The translations under genes and the position numbers were made by a program. This document shows, one piece after another, positions 11,338 to 22,205 of a stretch of DNA of 64,000 bases. The stretch covers positions 744,001-808,000 of the forward strand of contig CADCXA010000024.1 of NCBI GenBank assembly GCA_902806565.1, written 5' to 3'. The notes beneath the pieces were generated by a model. The model worked only from the letters and a program-made list of their open reading frames with translations, had not been told where the DNA came from and made no database searches. How positions within the stretch are numbered: position 1 is the first letter of the stretch; every line of letters begins with the position of its first letter. The DNA comes from Hypoxylon rubiginosum. Lineage: Eukaryota; Ascomycota; Sordariomycetes; Xylariales; Hypoxylaceae.

Positions 11338-13073
11338 AACTGACTTGCTTGACAGGTTAGTTGCGTCCAATGGGAGCCGGCGCCATTGACATACCTTTCG
11401 TGGTAGCTTTGAAGAAGTGCTTCGGGGCACTTAAGTCGACAGGAGATTCTACTGGTTCCGTGAAAAGATCTACCGTCCCTTTGGCGGAGGAGGCGAATCA
11501 GGGTGGGTCTACAACGAGCGAGCGACGAGAGTAATGATGACCGTAAACCTGGAAATATCTAGTAGAGACGATCGAGTTAGGAATATGCATTCTAACTCCG
11601 GAGGGACCGTCCTCATAAATAGGTACCTACCTCCTAAGCCTTCGCATACACAAAGATAGATACCTATCTCTTCCAGATGAAATTAGACAAGCCTCTGACG
11701 ATAGAATTCGAATCAGATACGAAGAAGCAAAAAAGGTCTCGATCGGTCTATCTATTTCTCAGTCTTGGGGTAAGCGTAACAGATTGCGTAGCACGGAACC
11801 ATACATTCGTGACGAGACAGCGCATCCGGCCGTCGAATATGTCTTGAAGGCAGTATTCATTTACTGTCTTGGTACAGTTTTGTAACCGTCGAGGAAAAGA
11901 TTATATTCGATCGGAGCTGTCCTTTTTGCTTTTCTTTTCTTTTCTTTTCCTGCATCGTGTCGCATCAGCCACCCTTGTACCGCCTGCACTGCTGCAAGAT
12001 GGGAGACATGGGCTGGTAACCGGGTAATGGGGAGATGGCTTGCTGCATGCGTGGAGGATATGTATGAATCCTTAGACCGGCCTGGTGCGGGCTCCATACC
12101 GACCTGAGCCGCATTTGCAGATTTGCATTTTCCACCGGGAAGGCTACATAAGGGGGGGGGGGGACAGGGAGGTTAGCTTGGAGATCTCTCAGAAGGGCTA
12201 GGATCAACCCATGAAGATATGAAGATGTATGTTTCACCGACTCCAAGGTCTAGGCGGGTGCCCACAGGTTATCTAGGTAAAGATACTAGCGAAGCCTTAT
12301 GTCCTGCCATTTCCTTTGTTATGACGATAGAAGCATAGGTAGGTGTCTTGATAGGCGTAAAAACATACCCGCGATGTTCCAAGCAAGACTGGATCTGTGG
12401 CTTATGAGGTACCTAGCTCGCATAATTGCAAGCGGTAGAGACGGCAGGCTGCAGTGAGTTGGCGTAAGGTCGTGAATAGTCGGAGCAGTCGACTTCTTAT
12501 ACCTACATAGGAGGTAGGTAGGCTACCGAGCTGTGACGAAACGGCACTTCGCAAAAGGGCTGGGCCGCAATAGGAAGATAGGCTCGTCACACCGAATCTG
12601 CTCGCTCATGTTGGTTAAGAACCATGTTCTTATATGTAGGTGGAATAAGGTGTGCGGTTCTGAGACTCGCAGCAGCCACATCGGGAGCTCTTTTATCTTG
12701 ACTCTGCTCGAGCTTCAGCAGTCTCTCGCTCCAATAACGTTGTCAGGACAGTACTTACAAGGTACTGCACCCTCGTTTAACCCTTTTATGGAATCCTGCA
12801 TTGGACTATCTTGGATCCTCGCAAGGAGGATAGCCTTGACGCTACGGAGCTGCGGTCAGCGAATGAGACAACAATATCGCATCGGTCAGCGGTCTGCATG
12901 CCGGATGCATGCAAGCACCATGTACTATGCCCTACGCGGATGCACCAGGCCTTGCCGTCTACGCGAATAAATACAGATATTTAACCGCTTCGCATGCATC
13001 ATTTATTCGATTGCCAACTGCTTCTTCAGCCCGGATAATTTTTCTACGCAAAATCTCCGTCACGCGAGTAGTC
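11338..13073. other. Intergenic, between dioxygenase and Zn2Cys6 gene
   Basis: The first roughly 140 bases probably include a 5' exon or leader of the dioxygenase. Beyond that I see no gene. There is a TTTTC repeat near 11.93-11.95 kb, a run of 12 G at 12152-12163, and a 145-codon plus-strand frame at 12533-12970 with no recognisable features. Confidence 0.5.
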
Positions 13074-15872
13074 TCAGATCGTCGATTGCGGCGCCCAATT
13101 CTCCTCATAGAGTTGACTTATATAGTAAAAGTCGTTCTCGTAATCGCCGCTCTGTCGTATCTTTTCCCAATGTTTCTCTGCCCAGGCCGTCCGGTTAGCA
13201 ATCTACCCATAGCAATGATCTCGAGAATTGGGCACGGCTTTGAGCAGTTCGGAAGCTTACTATAGTTTTCGGCGGTTGACTTTGTGAATTGAATTATACG
13301 CATCTTGGAGTCGTCCAGATCAGCCACCGATTTCAAATCCTTGTCCTTGCATTCTGCCGAGAATGGGTATACGCCTTAGCAGCGGTCAGCATGTCTGGTC
13401 CTCAGGCAGGCTTCAGGAGATGGGGCTCTGTTTACCTTTGTTGACGTAGTGAAAATACCCCAACAGAATATTTGCTCCTACTCAGTGACGGCCAAATGTC
13501 AGAAGCTGTACTCTACATGCCCAACACCCGAGCATCAAGCTCTCCCGAGAAAAATCACACGGCTTACCCATTTGATACTCCCTCACCATCTCCTCCCTCG
13601 CAAATCGACTCTGCAACTTGAAAAATAAGCAGGTGGCCCCCAATGAATGACGGATGAAGATTCCATTACACACCTTGATACCATGCTTCCGAGCATATCC
13701 AGCGTCGTGCTGGCAGAGAAGAGCTACGTTGTGGAGCAAGATGAAAGTTACGAGGTACGTGGTGAACCAAGTCTGGTTCTTGTTGGCTTGCGTCATGGTC
13801 TGCAGGTTCTCCAACATCTCCCGGCGGAGACTGGCTTGGATTTGATGGATCAGGATCAGCTCAATTTGTGCACCCATCACGGGCGGGAGAGGGATACATC
13901 CTCGAAGGGGGCTGTCGTCCATGATGTCATGAGACATCCCCAGGGTCTCATCCCCGATGATGATGGTGGACTTGGTCGTCAAGCGAATGGCCATCCATAA
14001 CTGAAGCGCCTTCCGTAGAAGTGCACTTTCTTTGGGGTCTATCGACGGATCCTTGGAGGCTTTAATTGCTGTGCCATATGTTATCAGCAGCAGTTTATCC
14101 TTGCCAGCTAGGACTCTCTTGCAACATTCAGGCAGCCACTGCTTGATGTAATTGTCATAGGTCCTTTTCGCCTCTTCAAGATTCACGATGGCGTACGGGG
14201 GAATCCTGACTTGTTTCTGGGCCCCGTTGTGAAACCAGCTTCGATCGAGCCTGTCACCGTCCTGGGGGACAAATTGGCGGACTCGGAGCTCGACAGTCTG
14301 TTCCGTGTACCCCTCGGTGACCTTGACAGTCCTTGTCTCTAGTGATGCCCACTGTGATATATCATCGGGGATGCCCTCCACCCACCTTCGAGTCCACTCG
14401 TAGCCCTTGACATTACCTGGCTTGAAGAGCTTCACGTCGGTGATCTTGTAACGAAGACAGGGCGTCTTCAACAGCTTCATATTACTCGGTTTCAAGTTCA
14501 GGCATGTTAGACATGCACCTTGCTTGTCCACGGGGTTAATTTCACACTAGTGACTCCAGTTAGCCGGCGGAGCTTTTACAGGCTACTAGGGAATTCGTAA
14601 GGGGGAAGGCAACGAGGTTTCTTACGCGAATTCGCTGCATCCGGCACCGAATGCAGGAGCCAATCCGCCGCGTCTCGGCGGTTTTCTGCCGGTCATCATT
14701 TGATTTGAATGGACCCCTCCTTGCAGCCGGGGGCCGTTGATTCTGCTGGACGATGTCCAACTCACGTGGCTTACTAACATGTGGAACCCTATTATCTATT
14801 TGCTGAGGAAAGACGCCTTCATTCACACTATTCTGTCTCAGGGACGGCGGGCCATAAGACTGGGGGCCCATCCCGTGGCTTGATACGGAGTTTGGAAGGC
14901 CATGGTGTAATTCTGGTGGACTAAAATACTGCTGGCCAGCCAAGGTCTCCGGATACACCATGCCTTCACCGCTAGTAGAAGGCTGGATGGTCATAGGACG
15001 ACTTGGCTGTAGAAGAGGGTAATTGGGCACCCCCGGTGGGGCTGCGGAGGGCACATTAGAGGCGAAAACGTTTGGCTGGTCTGAAGATATGGTCCCGGGC
15101 ACAGATCCAGGAGATGGCGGCCTGTCGTCAAAGTACGGCCGGGTTGGAACGTAAGGGTATGGCGAAGTGGCCGGGACTGGGGTGTAGACTAAGTCACATT
15201 TAGCATGTCATGCTGAGACGCAAAAAGAACTAGAACAGGAAGCAAACCTTGGGGTTCGCAAGTCGTGCACGGCGGACAGATGGAAAAGCCCGAGAAATAC
15301 TGTGCCAGACGGGTACCGCCCTGGAACAACCCGCCATTGGGTGCTTCAGGGGCACGGGGGCGCTCGGGGGCGTCTTGGACAGACGGCGCAGGCGGTGACG
15401 ACTTCTCCGGAGACGAGGACGCCATATCTGCACTGAGGCGTTGTCTTTTTGACGAAAAGGAATATGATGAAGAGGAGGCTGGGTATTGCTGCAGGTGAGG
15501 GTTTCTATTATTGAGGACCAACAACTGGGAGATGTGGCAATTTAGGACAGAGGCAGCCTGCTCGAGTATTTTTATATCTTGAGCGGAGAAGTCCTCCGGA
15601 CGAGACAAAGGGGTAGAGGAAGAAGACGAGTACGAGGGATCCTGGTGCGTGTGCACCGCTGGGGCACCCTCGTGGCCATACGGCCTTCGTTTTCTGATAT
15701 TAGGATTATTCTATATGCAAGTCAACGGACCGCACTTTAGATCACAGACCGGGGACGCACTACTTCGCTATCTATAACAGGAAAACTGGGTTTTGGGACT
15801 TGGGACTTGGGACTGGGACTGGGGCTAGGGCTGGGGTTAGGACAGGAAAAGGGACATAGCAAGTCTTACCAT
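13074..15872 (-). CDS. Zn2Cys6 binuclear-cluster transcription factor
   Basis: Fungal nuclear DNA-binding regulator, 748 residues in seven phase-consistent exons: 15872-15870, 15710-15248, 15188-14626, 14546-13568, 13477-13436, 13353-13261 and 13177-13074. Exon 1 is only the ATG. The zinc cluster sits mid-protein: Cys334, 337, 344, 355, 358 and 373, split by the third intron between Arg343 and Cys344, and followed by LRYKITD. The N-terminal third is Ser/Pro/Gln/Tyr-rich and probably disordered. The C-terminal half is a long helical regulatory region ending with GYFHYVNK, then YENDFYYISQLYEENW just before the stop. Introns are 159, 59, 79, 90, 82 and 83 nt. Ignoring the last three introns would truncate the C-terminus. 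Targets are unknown; the dioxygenase gene downstream on the same strand is a candidate by position only. Confidence 0.88.
15787..15840 (+). repeat. G-rich array with nine runs of three or more G
   Basis: The plus strand carries nine closely spaced GGG or GGGG runs built from degenerate GGGACTT and GGGGCTA units. It could form a G-quadruplex. It lies inside the first intron of the Zn2Cys6 gene, on the non-coding strand, about 30-85 nt after the donor. Confidence 0.8.
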
Positions 15873-16838
15873 TGTTGCGTTTCTACCTATGTATGTATGT
15901 ATGAGCGGGAGTGTATAAGGACGGAGGTGTGTTAGACAAAAAGGCCCAGCACCACGACCACGAGACAGGGTGTGTGCTTGCTTGGGGCGTCTGTCGCTCG
16001 CTGCGTATGTGTATGTACACGGACGAGAGTAGAGCGGCAGCAGTAATAGCTGTGCGTCTCTTTGCGCCTCACCGGGCGTCAGACGAACTGTGGGGTGTAA
16101 GAAGGCGCCGTACGTCAACGGTCAAGGTCTCACGAGCTTCATTGCCGCTAATTCGACTACCGGGATCATCAACTAGTAAATGCGACTATGTTTCGGTGTC
16201 GCGTTGTATTATGCTATGCTGTGCTGTGCTGCGTTTGTGCTGCGCTTGTGCTGTATTGTGCTATACAATGCTATATGGGCCCTTTTGAAGAACCTATCCT
16301 AGGTAGGTAAGTAGAGACAGAAAGGGGGCTGAATTAGCAGTCAGCAGGTGGAGTGTTAGGAAAAAGATGGAGGAAGCCCGAGGGAAGATCAAAAGGAAAG
16401 ACGGCTGTATGCTGCCGCCCGATGAGATGTACGGGAGGGTTGTTGATTGGAAGAAGAGGATGCGGCACTGAGCAAGAAGGACAACTCGGTGAGAAGTTCT
16501 ACTATGGCCGTTGAACCGGCGCCTTCACCGGTTTAAAGAGGGGGGGAAATCATTTGTGCAACCGTCGACTGACAGACTGGACTGGGCAGATGGGTTGTGG
16601 GTTGCTAATGAGGCAATCCGAATCCGTGCTGACCAAGGCCCCGAGGGGCCGCCAGGGGAGGGAGGGGGGCGATAGGGCGAAGGGGACGTCGGGACGTCAA
16701 GGGATAATAATAACAGGGATAAAATAAAATAAAACCTTTTTTTTTTTTTTTTTTCACACCTCCGTAATTCGTACGATTTTGGTAAGAAGAAAAGAAGTCT
16801 CCGAAATTCTGCCTCAACCAGTATTTTCTAAGCAAGGG

Positions 16839-16868
<30 letters not shown>
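16839..16868. repeat. Five tandem copies of CCAGAA
   Basis: A perfect 6-bp unit is repeated five times. It is not inside a supported gene. A three-copy 8-mer array lies about 100 bp further right. Confidence 0.85.
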
Positions 16869-16869
<1 letters not shown>

Positions 16870-16965
16870 TAGCCAAGGGGAAAGAAGAGAGAGCCGGGGG
16901 GGGGCCAGCCCTGTGAAATTTGACTAGAATTGATCAATTGGGGTAATTGGGGGGCATAACTGACT

Positions 16966-16989
16966 GGCATAATGGCATAATGGCATAAT
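16966..16989. repeat. Three tandem copies of GGCATAAT
   Basis: A perfect 8-bp unit is repeated three times and followed by a degenerate fourth (GGTATA). The surroundings are gene-free. Confidence 0.8.
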
Positions 16990-19900
16990 GGTATAGGTAA
17001 TAAGCATAAAATGACTCGTATCGATAAGGGATAAGGGAAATTCGGACGGCTGTGGGATCTGGTACTACTTTACCGTGCTACGTTGGATGTAAGTGGATGT
17101 AAGTTAATGCAAGTCAGAGATGTCATCATGCCAGCAAAGCCGCACGGTTTTTTTTCTTTCCATTTTCTTTCCATTTACATTCACTTGATCTTATCTTTTC
17201 CATCTCGGAAACCCCCTTCTGACGATAATTTACTCGTCGACGTGACAAAGCGATGTCGGAGTCAATGTCAAGTTGAGCAAAGTTGATGCCGCCAGCGTAA
17301 CCTGTACATTCGACGAGAAACCCAATCGACGCCCAAATGGGTGGAAGACGGTGGAAGACCGAGTAATGTGCGTAAGATAGTACGCCCTCAACTAACCTAG
17401 GTAATAAGTAAATTGCGGCGACCCAAAGTTACATGTTGAACGGGTGGTGTACGGTGGAGTTTGGTCTTCGAGTCTAGACAAATCAGGAACGGCGATGTCT
17501 CTACTGTCCGTGTCAACTGACCCAACTGCCAGCGAATCCATACACATCAGATCGCATCTTATGGGATACACAAACTTGGCGAGCCAACAGCAATTCAAGG
17601 TCCAAAGGGCAACCCCTAATCGAGTGCACACAGTACATACATATAGCATTCCTCTTTTGTTGGACCCGCTACGGCGGATCTTAATAATCGGCAAGTAATC
17701 GTCGACCTCCTCCAGCCTCAACAAACCCACCTACCGCAGCGCCCCCGTGGCTACAGGGGTCGAAGGGTCGAGGGGACACCTCTACACGTTCACGTGAAAT
17801 AGTAAGACTGGATGGGGTAAAAAGGGGTGTGGGTGTGAGGTGTACCCTAACGTTACAGATGAATCCTGACAAGCACTTCCTTATCGAGTCTGTCGACCAC
17901 AACCAAACGGTGTATGCGACCTGATACCTCCCGAATTAGGAACGTAGACGGAAGAGGAAACAAACCAGCTCTCGTGACTTGCGCCGTGAGATGGCAGGAT
18001 AGTCACCTCAGCACGAATCACCAACTAGTCACCGACTCGTCACCGAATCGTAATGAGGATTCTTATACCTACCCAAGTCAACGTAAAAGGTCAAGCGGTA
18101 GGGACGGCACCGGCGGCATTATGAGAAAGATAGATATATAAAGTAGGTACTGTTTAGTTAGTACGAGGCATTATAGGTAAGGTGATTTCTACAGTCTGAT
18201 GAGTATCACACGTGTCTGACAACGGCGTCTGACAATGGGAACTAACATTGACCCGAAAGGGATGTGGGGCCGGCAGCGAGGCTACCTACGCTCTTACGCT
18301 AATAGCAGCTTAGCAGGGCTACGCGTGCGATATTTCCTAGTTACATCCTCCCTCTCTCTATTACCGTGACATCAAAGGTACCGTATTGCCTCATCGGCGC
18401 ACGCTGCGCACGTCGAGGCGCCTCGGAGGTTTTGTCGAAAATTTTCCCCCGTACGGAATAGACAGGCTGACGGGCCACTAGATGTAACAAGGATTATTTC
18501 TTACATATCTTGCATATCTGTTACTTAGGTACCAAGGATAGATTGAGGTAATTTCTTTTCAACTACTTCGTACCTTGGGTAGGTATTCCATTTAGTATGA
18601 TAGACCATCCCGTCACAACCCGGCATGCTACCTAGAAACACGTACTACGTAGCTAAAAGCCGAGTTACGGCTCACTTACAGATTATCACCTTAGCTCTTA
18701 CAGGTTGCTGCAGTACTTTAGGTACGATGCCTTTCCTATTCATGAAGCTGTTCTATAGGCTAGTATCATGATGGACGCACAGACTCGTTTCTTCTCAATC
18801 CCTCACTAAAGGAGGGCGCGCACCATTTTCACCTCACCGCTCATATACATAGTAGCATACTACATCCAGAGCCATACCTCTTTCAGGTTTCAATATTCAT
18901 AGAGCGGCAGTCGCTCGCGAAACCGGTGTGAGCTTACGCAGATGCCCAAGTCGTGCGACCTTGTGATTAGTACGGCTGAATTAGAAATACAGTATTTTTG
19001 AGGTCACTCATCGACACCCAAGCGACATCGTTGACGATCATGGCATACCTTAGCTGACTGGCTGGCTGACTGGCTGAACAATTATCGGGCAAGCCTTTCC
19101 TACCTCGTACACAAGTCATCAGGGCACCTCGGTCGGAGAGCATCTTTGATGTTTCGTGTGCTTCGCGGCAGTCGAGTTACGCGATTCCTGACTTTGAGCC
19201 TCTACGGTACTGCTTATCATAGGCCCGGGAGTGGTATCAAGCATTGCAAGATCTGCGTGTCAACCGACAAACGCCTAAGATTAGATGCATATACCTGCTG
19301 ACCGACGCATATTTTCTCTACATGCGAATTGCGGATGCATTGTAACTTCAAACGTATATTTGCTCCTACTCCTACTCAAGTCATGCACCTGTTCTAAGTA
19401 GCCCTTGGTGGTTTTGAAAATGAACCCTCGCAAAATGCGCCCTCAGTTCGGGACTCTTGCATCCGTCCTTCTAGAATTCCTCAAGAGAGATGTTAAAGTC
19501 TGACCGGGGGGGAGATGACGAGTTGCGACTATGCCGCCTCTACGGTTGATGCCGCATATTATTCTTAGCGCATTGGCATTGGCATTGCGCTGTCATTGCG
19601 CCGGGTAGGACCGAATTCTCTACAGCCGCTTTCAATTCCTCTTGCTTGCTTGACATCATCGGCCAGGGGTGCTGGATTAGGTATTTTGGATAACCAGTCT
19701 CGAATTCCCCCACATTTGAAACTCGTCGCTTGGAAATTTTAAAGGGCCGGGCCACGGGCCACGTGGGTGACCCGGACCTGGACTAGTCTAAAGACTCGAC
19801 TTTACATATGTGATCGTCAGACTGCACGTCCAACTTGTCCCAAAACATCGAAAAGTTGATATAAAACGAGTAAATACTACAAGTGACGAGTCATTGGGGA

Positions 19901-22205
19901 ACAAGTTGATAGTGCTCACGCCTTGTCCCGTCGATAAAAAGGACAGCAATGTTCGTAGTCGCATTACCAGCAACTCTTTCTTTTAAATGCTGCTTCATCG
20001 TGGTCCTTCGTTTTTCTTTTTGAAACTGGATACAAATACATATATGTACCTACATGTATGTACAATCTCAAGCGCGGAGATGGCGGAGATGCTTACTACC
20101 TGGTATTTGGATACGAGGCTCTCCATTTGTCAAGAACTCACCGCGGCGGATTCATCCAGACAGCCTATGACAGGACATTGACAACATACTGACATGTTAC
20201 TCGTTCAGACATGCTTTTCCTTCCTATTTTGTTCATTCCTCTACTTACGCGTGTCTCTTGCTCTCCTGGTTGACAGCTTATTGGAGAAGCCCCTGTTTCT
20301 TACAGAAAAAAGTAAAACACGGTGTGGGCGTTGGGTCACGAGTCCCGAAGGGTGAAATCTCCAGTCTTGAACAAGTCTCTCGATACGCCCGGACATCAAA
20401 CTTCTAGACTTGCTTGACTCGATCTAGCTTTACCCTTACTACCCCTTGAACAAATTTCCAAATTTCGTGTTATCACAGCTGCTCGTCAGAGGACAGACCT
20501 AGTTGCCTTTTTTTAACGCGTCTTTTGTCTTGGTGTTTTGTCTTGGTGTCGTCTTAAGGAAGGTAGTCAGTCTCAAGGCTTCCTACTTGTAATAACGGAA
20601 AGCGTACATGTACATAGTTAGGGGCAGAGGGGACGCCAAGCATTCTTATATCAGCCCTACGGAAACCCACACTTTGACTAATCACGATCGTCTAGATCTC
20701 AAACTCACTTTACAAGTTACAATTCTCTCTCGACAACAAAGTTGTGGCACTGGCCATGATGGACCATACACATTTAGTGATTCCGAATCTTAGAGGGGCC
20801 AATCATATACTTCCGCGAAAGGCGAACATCCAGCCTTTCAATCCAACTACTACGTTGCTTATAACTATGATCCTTCACATCCTTCGCCCGTCTCTTCAAC
20901 GCGGCTGTTGTCGGTCAACTCAACGCCTTGGCCCCTTCACATGCCATCAAGAAGCCATCACCATGACAAAGGTACCATTTTAATCCGACGAGTACCAGAG
21001 TTTGCAAGGTCATTTAGAGTCAAAACTCGGCCAGCACATGTTCCTTATCTCGAGCAGGCATTGTTTAACCACTCAAATCAGCCTCATCTGCATCCCCTCA
21101 ACACCGTGGTTAGCTAAGGCAGGTAGGTTGCAAACTTACAGGTATTAGGTAGGTCGATGTATGAGCAGTGCGGAGCTAGACAGCGCCCGACCAATCATGA
21201 GCATTACAGATATGTAACTTGTTTTCTCCTATTTTTGCTTTTTCGCTTTTTCGCTTTTTCGCGTTTAGGGCCGACTACCGCTCAGCGCAAAATCAAAATG
21301 GCTTGCCGCTTGCATCCGGTCAAGCATTCGGTCAGCCAGGCCTCTTTTTCAATGGCCAAGCTGAGAACCCATCGCGATCTCGGTTACCCACTCGGTTTTC
21401 GTCCACGCTGTCTTTTCTGGGCCGCCAGCCCATGCACCAGCACCAGCAAAGTGTCGACATTGGGAAGATTAAACCTAGGACGGTGCTAGCACCTATTGTG
21501 GCTTGGAGTGGCAGCCCGATTCTCCCATTGAAATGCTTTTGAGGCGCGTTATGGCAGCCAGAGCAGCAACCTCTACGTCCTTCTACCGTCCCTATTCCCA
21601 AATAATTCGGTTTTCATTGGGTGTCTTTTTCAGACATACCGCCTCGAAATGTAAGTTCTCGTGTGGTTGAAGAGCCTAAGATGGCGAAGGAAAGGTCCAC
21701 CAACAAGAAGCCCAGCTGCCGGCTGCCGCTCGACGACCAAGAGCGAGAGTCATTCCAGAGATTCATTTCACTCCCATACGCTATATCCCCGTCGCCTCCA
21801 TCCTATATCGCATACCGGGTATCTGCTTGCTACATCCGGCCTCGACCTCGCATACAGGTTGACCGATGTGCTTGGGCAAAGTAGTCAGGTACTGTGATCG
21901 CTGCCTCAGACGCTCGTGTCTGCGATTGAGGAAAACTCGACGAAAACCCTGAAGATATGGCTTGTGCAACTCTGATTTTAAGGGCGTCAAGTGGGCTTTC
22001 TTTACTACTAATACGAACCCATAATCTGCTGGATTTTTGGGTAACTTTGAGCACGGTGTCTATATCCGAACCCACGCCCCTCTCTAGCATCCCCAGTACA
22101 GCTTCTCTAGAGCATAGTGCAAAATTTACACCTCCTTTTAAAGCACCTTCCTATCCCAGAGCTCTTTAGGGTACCTGCCTATCGAGAGCAGCATTAACTA
22201 GAGAG

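Larger units (their letters stand above)
15873..22205. other. Gene-poor stretch, 6.3 kb
   Basis: I found no recognisable gene. The part nearest the Zn2Cys6 gene (15.87-16.5 kb) is its likely promoter and carries a TGTATGTATG repeat and a TGCTGTGC-rich block (about 16.2-16.28 kb). Further right are a poly-T tract near 16.74 kb, two short tandem arrays, three CTTTTTCG octamers at 21238-21261, and two overlapping frames around 21.2-21.9 kb with no family resemblance. Confidence 0.5.

Noticed and set aside
12533..12970. 145-codon plus-strand frame upstream of the dioxygenase
   Set aside because: No family resemblance, low-quality composition and no splice-consistent neighbours.
16839..16989. Short tandem arrays as a CRISPR locus
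   Set aside because: Units are 6-8 bp without unique spacers, and the genome is fungal.
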